From the NCBI GenBank assembly GCA_013115135.1, contig JABANP010000043.1, positions 156,598 to 220,597 on the forward strand: a stretch of DNA of 64,000 nt, in the 5' to 3' direction. This DNA comes from Perkinsus olseni (Eukaryota > Perkinsozoa > Perkinsida > Perkinsidae). A program made the position numbers and the translations under genes. Below are positions 57,211 to 64,000 of the stretch, one piece after another. How positions within the stretch are numbered: position 1 is the first letter of the stretch; each line of letters opens with the position of its first letter. The notes below the pieces were generated by a model. The model was given only the letters and a program-made list of their open reading frames with translations. It did not search any database and was not told where the DNA came from.

Positions 57211-58404
57211 ATGGACCCCGCCTACTCCCTTTCGAAGTCTCAGCTCCTCGACTGGCTCAACACGCTGCTGCAGACCTCCCTCACCAAAGTCGAGCAGTGT
57301 GCATCGGGAGCGGTGTATTGCCAGATCATCGATTCGGCCTTCCCAGGTGGGCCACGATGTCGGTTTGGTGTGGTACGGAAGAATTCGGGTGTTAGGACGT
57401 GTGCCGCTGAAGAAAGTGAACTGGATGGCCAAGGTTGACTATGAGTATGTACACAACTATAAGATACTGCAGAGGGCCTTCGACCAATGCAACATAGCCA
57501 AGCATATTGACGTGGACAAACTGTGCAAGTGAGCGCCCCGCCAGACCGGAGAGGGTTCCCGTGACCCCTCCTCTTTTCCTCTAGGGGAAAGTTCCAAGAC
57601 AACCTTGAATTCTTGCAGTGGATGAAGGCTTTCTACGACAGCGCCGTACCGACTGATGTCGCCCTTAAGTAAGGGTTCACAGTCGACGCATCCGAGGTTG
57701 ATGGTGGTCAGCTACGATCCTGTGGCGAGGCGTCAAGGGTGCCAGCTTCCTCCCTGGGCGGCCAATGCAGCCCCTCCGAGCCTCATCAATAAGGAGAATC
57801 ATGCCCCGAGGAACGGTGGGGGACGCCCGACCGCGGGGCGAACTGCAGGCGTGAGAACGAAGCCCTGTAATACAGGCAACCGAGGCGATCTTCCTGCATC
57901 GGGGTCGCCGCTCAGTTAGTGGCGGATCGGCCCCTGTGGGGAGTAGCCAGGCAGCCGCCGCCGCCGCAAGTCGACCTCTCACGATTCGTCACGGTCGAGG
58001 AGTACGAGGAGCTGAAGTGAGTGTTCGGTGGTGGCCTCTACCGCCTTCCCCCTCGACAATCTCTCCAGGGAGAGCGCGGTCTGTCTTGAGCGGGAGAGGG
58101 ACTTTTACTTTGGCAAGTTGAGGCAGGTGGAGATCCTTCTGCAGGAAATCGACGTGAGGTTCTCGCCGTGGAGGCCGAGGTGCCTGGGTCGCTATTTAGG
58201 TAACACAGAAGAGCACGGAGGAGCTGAGGGAGATGGTCCAAACGATATTGTACCCTGGAGTGGTGCTGGCCAGTAGAGAGATAAACAATCAGGTTCGCAT
58301 CTGAGGAGGAGGGTGAGTTCGTTGAAGGAGAGTTGGCGATCGACGAGGGAGACCACGACGGTGGAGCTGTGATGGAGGGCCAGATGACGGGCGTTTCGAT
58401 GTGA
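57211..58404 (+). CDS. EB1 / MAPRE microtubule plus-end binding protein
   Basis: Binds growing microtubule ends. Exons: 57211-57346, 57396-57528, 57585-57668, 57712-57850, 57916-58016, 58069-58153, 58200-58404. The calponin-homology domain reads MDPAYSLSKSQLLDWLNTLL, LTKVEQCASGAVYCQIIDSA, RVPLKKVNWMAKVDYEYVHN, YKILQRAFDQCNIAKHIDVD and GKFQDNLEFLQWMKAFYDSA, matching EB1 closely. A proline-rich linker follows, then the coiled-coil/EB homology part LERERDFYFGKLRQVEILLQ and TEELREMVQTILYPG. In the zero frame translation stops soon after INNQ (TGA in GTT CGC ATC TGA). Skipping one G at 58293 opens an acidic tail (FASEEEGEFVEGELAIDEGD) to TGA 58402-58404, in keeping with the acidic EB1 tail. Either end is possible. 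Confidence 0.9.
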
Positions 58405-58732
58405 AGAGTCTCGTCCGTCGAGCGGCAGCTGCCGCCACCACCAACAACATGAATTAGTACCTTTTCCAGCGCAACGCTATGGGCTTGGCTTTGTCAATTG
58501 ACGGTTTGGGGAGAAGAGACGTTCCCTTGGTAGTAAATTGGTGATGTTGTAGCGATGGAACCAACGTCAATAGTCGATCAACAGTATTGCAAGTTTGCTC
58601 TGCTCAACCCAGCGAAGGCGAATCTAAGGTTCAACATGGTAAGATACGGAATCGGTCATACGGCTGGGCATGCACGAACCACATATTGATGAGCACATCG
58701 AAAAAAAAATGAGATGACTCAGAATTCGTCGA

Positions 58733-59400
58733 TTGACGATGGACAGATCGAACTACCTCCGTTGCGAAATGTGGTCTCGACTGTTGTCGCGGAAGGCTGT
58801 AGCGTCCCTTCCTCAGGGCCCTCGACAGTGGGTCGACACTAACAAAGATCTGATGCGAACTAGAGAGAGGATACTCAACGAGGGCCGGTGGGCTCGGTTC
58901 CTTCTGCTCCGATCTTCATGTCCTAATGCCAGGCCAATCCGAACCAATCTTGAGGAGCATTGTTGTGGTGTACAGAGGATTCGAAAAGTGAGCTGATCGA
59001 AGAGCTGAGGCAAGCTCAGCAGTCTGGTCGGTGTAGGTGCCTTCGCATCGCCTGGTCAGTGGTCACGGCGGCAGCTGCTACCCTCGCCGCTGGGTCGCCC
59101 CCTCCCTGATGTAAGCAGATCGACTACTGCATTATTGTGAGGTCCTCCGCAGATTCGTCCACAGCAGCAGCCCGTGTAACCACGCTGGAGCGGGAGGTGA
59201 GGGCCGTACACATACTAGCTGTCCCAACGACCTTGTCATTAGGCTGTACTCGGCCACTGGGCCATTCGAGATCGTCTGCTTCGATACGACGGCATCGGTC
59301 AGAGGGCCCTCCGAGTAGGGGGTGGAGGTGCCGGCCGGAGCCGTCGTACACCCCCAGACTTTGCTTCGACGTTTATGATCCTGTGGGGAAGTGGTTGAAC
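58733..59400 (+). CDS. Unassigned gene, several exons
   Basis: Exon-like stretches: QIELPPLRNVVSTVVAEGCS near 58743-58802, NKDLMRTRERILNEGR joined over an intron (about 58887-58931) to PIRTNLEEHCCGVQRIRK, ELIEELRQAQQS near 58990-59025, and ADSSTAAARVTTLERE near 59150-59196 followed by an intron. The heptad-like, charged helices suggest coiled coil. I do not recognise the family. Confidence 0.35.
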
Positions 59401-59570
59401 TCAGATTAGGATGATCCAACTTTTCAACTTGTCAAAACTTGTCCCTGTACCTTCGTTGAACTTATCAAGTACCCCTCGAGATGTGTCCACAGGCTTTGCT
59501 GTCCTGCGTTGGGGGGGGCAACCAGACCGGAAAGGGTTCAACCGTCTAACCTCAGCTCAGTTGCTTCATT

Positions 59571-60081
59571 ATGGAGCTTCTTAGGGCCCATTTTGCCTTC
59601 AGTGAGATTACTGATCTCAGATCTTCTCAGATCAGTTTCGCAGGACCTGCAAGTCTTCTGGTCGACTATGACTTAACGAAAGGAGTTTCGCCGACAGTGG
59701 AAGCAATCCTACTCAAGAGGATCGACGTGAGTGAAACCTCTGAGTGTGGGGAGGGGGAGTGGGGCGTGCGAGCGCCGGAACCTGAGGCAAGCGCAGTTCC
59801 GTGAGAGAGCTCTCGGAACCGCCGAAACCCAAGCGATCACGGACTTGCAGGCCCATGAAAGCTGAGTATTCGACCAAGCACCTTGCCCTGGTAACGGCGC
59901 TAGACACGTCCAGCCCGCCCCATCCTTTGGATGGTGACGAGCTCACCCACACTCTCGGTTTTGCAGGGTTCAGGGAGGGTGGCTTAAAACAAAAGAGAGG
60001 CCTGGCGGCGCGACCCACGCGTCTCCGCAGGGACGCGGCCGTCTTCCTCCCGAATGTGAATGAGTCAACTCGACTCAAGTA
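59571..60081 (+). CDS. Unassigned protein-like frames
   Basis: ATG 59571 opens MELLRAHFAFSEITDL with VEAILLKRID and a GTGAGT donor at 59728; a second frame 59801-60081 is basic and proline-rich. No domain is recognised. A run of overlapping palindromes (ACTGATCT...AGATCAGT) lies at about 59609-59636 within the first frame. Confidence 0.25.
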
Positions 60082-61056
60082 GCCGAAGGCGGAAACCGAG
60101 TCTGATACTAGCGCTAGCTGTGAAGCTGGTGTCCCACTGCTGCACCTTTGTGTCGAATGTCCTCACACGGCCGGCTTCACCGACGGTATGTGACTTCGTC
60201 CATACCTCCAGATGAAATCGCCACGCTGAGTCCAGGAGCGCACAACAAAAAGTTGCAAGTAGTTCAACTGAGTTCAATGCTAGAGCTCACCGAGAGCTCG
60301 CAGCGGGCTCAGCCATGAAGGTTATGGCTGTGAGGACGGCGGATGCGAGCTTGAGCCAGTCCTCCGCTCCTGGATGTGGAAGTAGGATACTCGAGAGTCT
60401 CGAGTTGAGACTGCTGATTCGAGCCGGATGGTCTGGGCCGGACCGGGTATGGAGTCGGGCAGCTTTCGTGCCCTGCTGTCCGTTTCAATTGACTGGCACG
60501 TGACGGCCCTCAACTCGTAGTTGGCAGCAAACACAGGTTACTGCCTGGTTGCTGGCTCTGAGACTGATGAAGATCGAACAGGTTAGAGCAGAGCCACTCG
60601 CAGTTCACACTCCCAACCTCTGCATAACGGGAATTTCGTATGCTTAATAATACGGAAAACTTCTTTCCGATTCCGGGACTTCAATTTGAACTGTGCGAGG
60701 AAAACGGTTAGTTATCATAAAGGAGAAGTTGCTACCAACTATCGCATAGAGAATTATGGCCTAAAACCCGGCGCAACATTATGAAATGAAAAAGGGCTCC
60801 GACGAGTATGGTGCACACTATACGTGTATAACTTGACCGGAATTACCAGACGAAATATACTGTAAAATGAGAAATCAGATCCAAGGCGAGATCTGTGGCG
60901 CAGAGCTGCCACCACGTCGCACCGTTAACACGTAGATAACCGCGAAATAAGCGGTTGATCGGAGCAGCATAATGATGAGGCTCAACAGGTCCGAGTCCGT
61001 GATGATGGGTAGGGTCCCATCACGCGACTAGTGGCCTGATGATTGAACTTCTATTT

Positions 61057-61374
61057 CTAGCAGCATTCGCAAGTCGTGCCGCCGCAGACACCCGTGATAA
61101 TCCAGCAGTGGGTGAACCACATACCAATTATTGAACGCCAGCAGGCCCGGCAATTGGCACAAAGAGCGGCATTCCTCAACAGACGACCGTCCATGTCCGC
61201 TTTGATAGCGGAGTCATTATCATGGACCAACTGGTAGTGATTTCGAGTATCAACATAATTCTGCACGAAGTCAACGTCCACATGTTCCGCCTCGCTGGCT
61301 ACAAAGTCACGGTCTACAACAGCAATGTTGTTACAACTCATGGATAGGATCGTCACAGCAAAGAGGTACTTCAT
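61057..61374 (-). CDS. Small secreted cysteine-rich protein
   Basis: ATG 61374 opens MKYLFAVTILSMSCNNIAVV, a clear signal peptide, followed by an acidic middle (ASEAEHVDVDFVQNYVDTRN) and a cysteine-rich end with about eight Cys over the last 40 residues, including CANCRACW and the terminal CECC; the TAG is at 61057-61059. The mature protein is about 85 aa and has no intron. An R-L-L-R tetrad lies between the acidic part and the Cys-rich end. No family is recognised. Extracellular or effector-like roles are guesses. Confidence 0.55.
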   Translation of the reverse strand: MKYLFAVTILSMSCNNIAVVDRDFVASEAEHVDVDFVQNYVDTRNHYQLVHDNDSAIKADMDGRLLRNAALCANCRACWRSIIGMWFTHCWIITGVCGGTTCECC

Positions 61375-61708
61375 GTCGATACAAGTAGCTTTAGCTCGGC
61401 GACCAACTCTGCGCTTGCTGTGTAGTCGATTAGGATGCTCCACTGACAGCGTTGTTCGGACGTGCTGCCGCATGCGTGTTGCTCCATTGTAGCGTGTGTG
61501 CACGTCTATGGTTTCTCTGTACCAGTGCTGAGGCTGCTAGTATATTGCTGGTGCTCATGCTGTGCCAGCTGCTTCTTATCCGAATACTTGTCCACGGCGT
61601 TGGTGAATGCGCAGTACAGCTAATGAAGCCGAAAGCTCTGTTACGCTCCTCCTGTGTTAATGCGTGCGTAGTAGACTATGTCTCGGCATCCTTTGGAGCG
61701 ACCAACTG

Positions 61709-61741
61709 AGGGCCTGGAGGTTCCCGACTCGGGAACCGAGT
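61709..61741. repeat. Twin overlapping hairpin
   Basis: GGTTCCCGA-C-TCGGGAACC (61719-61737) overlaps ACTCGG-GAA-CCGAGT (61727-61741); both have perfect arms. Confidence 0.7.
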
Positions 61742-63500
61742 GGCTTTTGTGTTGTTCATAGCCATAGCTAGATCCTTGTCGGGACGCCGTCCGAGAAATA
61801 GACAATTGTGCTGGGAGTACGCGAGTACGCGTCGAAGTGCGTGGCATATGGTTCCCAAAGCGGTGAGACCTTCAGCACGCAGCAATCTTTGTGTGCCAGA
61901 CTGTCCCGATTGGCAGGGTGCTTGTGCTCTAGGCCTCAGTTGGCAGGAAGGGCCGCAGCCATCCGCGTGGTTGCTACTGGTGTGGAGGCTAGTTTCGCTG
62001 AACTTAAATGTCGTACGAGCCGCCTGCGGCGTATAACCGAGGACCTCCGATGGCGGCCTATCTTGGGAGCGATGAATGACAACAGCGTGTGCTCAGTGAA
62101 GAGGTAATTCAGCGGTTGCAGTCGTGTTGGTAGCATAAAATAGAGACAATATTCTCCGTAACCTACCCCACGGGTTGCATGGGTCCACCTCAGGATATCC
62201 GATAAGCTCAGGGAGCCCCTATCCTTCAGTACCATGGAGGACAAGGATCGACTCGAACGAGATGAACACCAATTGGTAATCATGCGCTCGACAGTGAGAG
62301 AGACACCTCCCTTATTTTCGAAGGATCGGAAACCGGCCTCCTCCGCTCCGCTCGATAGACACAATGCGAGCCCCTTGGGGACCAACGGCCAATCGAGCCC
62401 ACCAAAGTTACACCGTAACGAGGAGGGCCGGTCGGCGTGGATGTCAAAGATCCGGCTCAGGATGGACAGAAGATTCTAGTCACGCTCTGAGGCTCTCCCC
62501 TGCTACGTCCCTATTGAGATCGGAGCCCCGAAGGAATATATCACCACCACGGCCGGCGAGGACTCCTCCGAACCTTGGGATGCCTCCTGCTGGGAACGGT
62601 AGGCAGTCCGGCGAGGACCGAAGATATCCCTTTTTTTGTAGGTCGGAAGAGGGCGGTTAGGGGTCGTGCCTCCTCCCCAAAGAGGCCTGAGGTCGAAATG
62701 GTCAGGGACCAGCCCCAAAGGGGGACAGTACAGCAGGAAGTGAGGGAATCGTCGTGGCCGGATCCAGTAAGCTCGATGCTTTTCATCATAGGCTAGCGAG
62801 TCTGTGCCCTTGCCCCTGCGGTCCCGATCGATGTCGGCTCCTCGGATCGGCCCCCAGCGGACGTCTTTTGCGACCCCAGCGCGGCTACGGCCGTCTGGGA
62901 GTCTCATCTTCCCTTTCTCATCGACCCCACGGAGGGTGGTGGGACAGAGGGCGCGAGTGAGACTTGCGAGCGTTATGGGAAGATATACTGAGACTGGTCA
63001 GGTACATGCGGATTCAGCTCCATCACACTCTTACTTCGGTAACCTCCCCGGTCTGAATAGCCTCCCCGTCAGCCGTACACTATCATTCAGTGAGCCCTAT
63101 TGGACGCCAAAGATGGTCGGCAGCCTTTTGGTGTAGCATCATGAGATTCCCCTTCGTCTTGAACGATGATGAAGTTGTCCCACTCATTACTGTTGTGTTG
63201 AATAGTGACCACGGTTCTTTACAGAGACTGCCTTCGAGGCACCAGGGCAAAGAAAGCTGATCAGTAGGCCGCCAGCTAATGGCAACAGAAGTCGATACTT
63301 CGGAAAACCGATCCTGGTGGGCATGTTCCGGAGTGCTTGTCCCGGTGCAGTTCGGGTCTGAGCCCCTATCGAGCGCGTGCTTCCGAGTATGAGAAGAGAA
63401 CACAGATGTGCGAAGAACGTCACCTCGTGTCGAAGGACCTCCCACGGTACCGAATGAAGGCCTCACGATACCAAGTTACGAAACAAACGTCTGGGCTCGG
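61742..63500. other. No confident gene
   Basis: Frames such as 62234-62479 (+) and 62503-62907 (-) are rich in Arg, Pro and Gly and overlap each other on opposite strands. No domain or intron chain is visible. Confidence 0.45.
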
Positions 63501-63502
63501 GC

Positions 63503-63555
63503 GCGATTCTAATCGAATCGCCATAGAATCATTCTATGGCGGCCCTGGTAGGGCC
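63503..63555. repeat. Triple hairpin element
   Basis: GCGATTC-TAATC-GAATCGC (63503-63521), GCCATAGAAT-C-ATTCTATGGC (63520-63540) and GGCCCT-GGT-AGGGCC (63541-63555) follow each other without gaps. Confidence 0.8.
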
Positions 63556-63676
63556 TGTTCTTCGGGAGATCTATCAGCTCATTGAGACCTACCAGAAATC
63601 ACTCTCAGCATAGGTTGCCGATAAGTTGCGATGACAAGCATTGTGATCACCTTTGAGAATCGTACAACTGTCGTGA

Positions 63677-63696
63677 TTGCAGCCTGCAATTTGCAG
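63677..63696. repeat. Three-arm palindrome
   Basis: TTGCAG-C-CTGCAA-T-TTGCAG: an arm, its complement and the arm again with one-base spacers. Confidence 0.7.
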
Positions 63697-64000
63697 GGGT
63701 GCCTCGATGGGTAATCTCACGGTTCCCAGTTCCTCCGGCGAGGCGAGATGAGCGCAGTGCGCATTATTGCTCACAAAGCATAAACCACGGCTGCTGACGA
63801 TGCCCCTCCTATGCAAGGGAAATCACCTCTCTGCGTTAGTGCTCTCAAGTACGTATCAAGCAAGGTGGTTCAAAGAAGGGCCCACCCCCAACAAGTCTTT
63901 GATGCTGAAGAATATAATAATGTGCCTAGCACCATTCGAAAGCTCTCGCTGAGTTCTCTGTAGCGATTTCCCAGTGAAGCAGTTCAATAGTGCCCACTGT

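Noticed and set aside
58290..58305. A 13-nt intron (GTTCGCATCTGAG) in EB1
   Set aside because: Far below any plausible intron size; a genuine stop or a single-base indel is simpler.
1..64000. CRISPR arrays, operons, ribosome binding sites and other prokaryotic features
   Set aside because: No regularly spaced direct repeats are present, and spliced conserved genes show the DNA is eukaryotic nuclear.

Overview
This window reads as nuclear DNA of a compact eukaryotic genome. Conserved proteins are split by many GT-AG introns, most of them only about 38 to 51 nt long, so no long open frame equals a gene except for a subtilase and the last exon of a repeat protein. The gene content (PKA-type kinase, CPSF73, EB1, Sec66, J-protein, AAAP and triose-phosphate/nucleotide-sugar-type transporters, secreted S8 and S10 peptidases) fits a protist. 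A perkinsozoan or dinoflagellate-related alveolate, Perkinsus-like, is my best guess. That is an inference: no rRNA or spliced leader is present to prove it.

Layout. 0-3.5 kb: fragments of small genes, including a CHCHD2/MIX17-like domain. 3.87-6.21 kb: a complete PKA catalytic subunit gene in 11 exons. 6.2-8.9 kb: no gene, but a dense cluster of short-loop hairpins. 8.98-10.8 kb: tandem genes for a membrane-anchored protein, the second one disrupted and carrying two hairpins. 10.8-16 kb: unassigned exons. 16.0-17.4 and 20.4-21.9 kb: two paralogous sterol desaturase/fatty acid hydroxylase genes flanking a W-x-D-H-F repeat protein gene (18.7-20.1 kb). 22.5-24.5 kb: folylpolyglutamate synthase. 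24.6-27.2 kb: no confident gene. 27.2-37.2 kb: a segmental duplication of a serine carboxypeptidase gene; the second copy is broken by a deletion and by a short LTR retrotransposon. 37.2-38.5 kb: an intronless secreted subtilase on the minus strand. 38.5-43.6 kb: repeat and hairpin rich, with unassigned minus-strand exons. 43.65-47.2 kb: two transporter genes on the minus strand, with a tRNA-Val inside an intron of the first. 47.5-58.4 kb: a gene-dense plus-strand run (LYR-like protein, small mitochondrial membrane protein, CPSF73, Sec66, J-protein, EB1). 58.4-64 kb: unassigned exons, one small cysteine-rich secreted protein and more hairpins.

Most interesting signals: (1) a dispersed family of near-perfect hairpins with 1-3 nt loops, often arranged as twin hairpins or as arm / complement / arm with single-base spacers, concentrated between genes but once placed inside a gene; (2) tiny introns, down to about 26 nt, and recurrent intronic motifs (GTGGTAY, GTATCTT, GGATAC); (3) single extra bases breaking otherwise perfect conserved reading frames, always as +1; (4) a small inverted-repeat element present both inside a gene intron and between genes; (5) a 158-bp LTR miniature retrotransposon at a splice donor. 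Coordinates of exons were derived by eye from homology and GT-AG boundaries; start codons and first exons are the least certain part.
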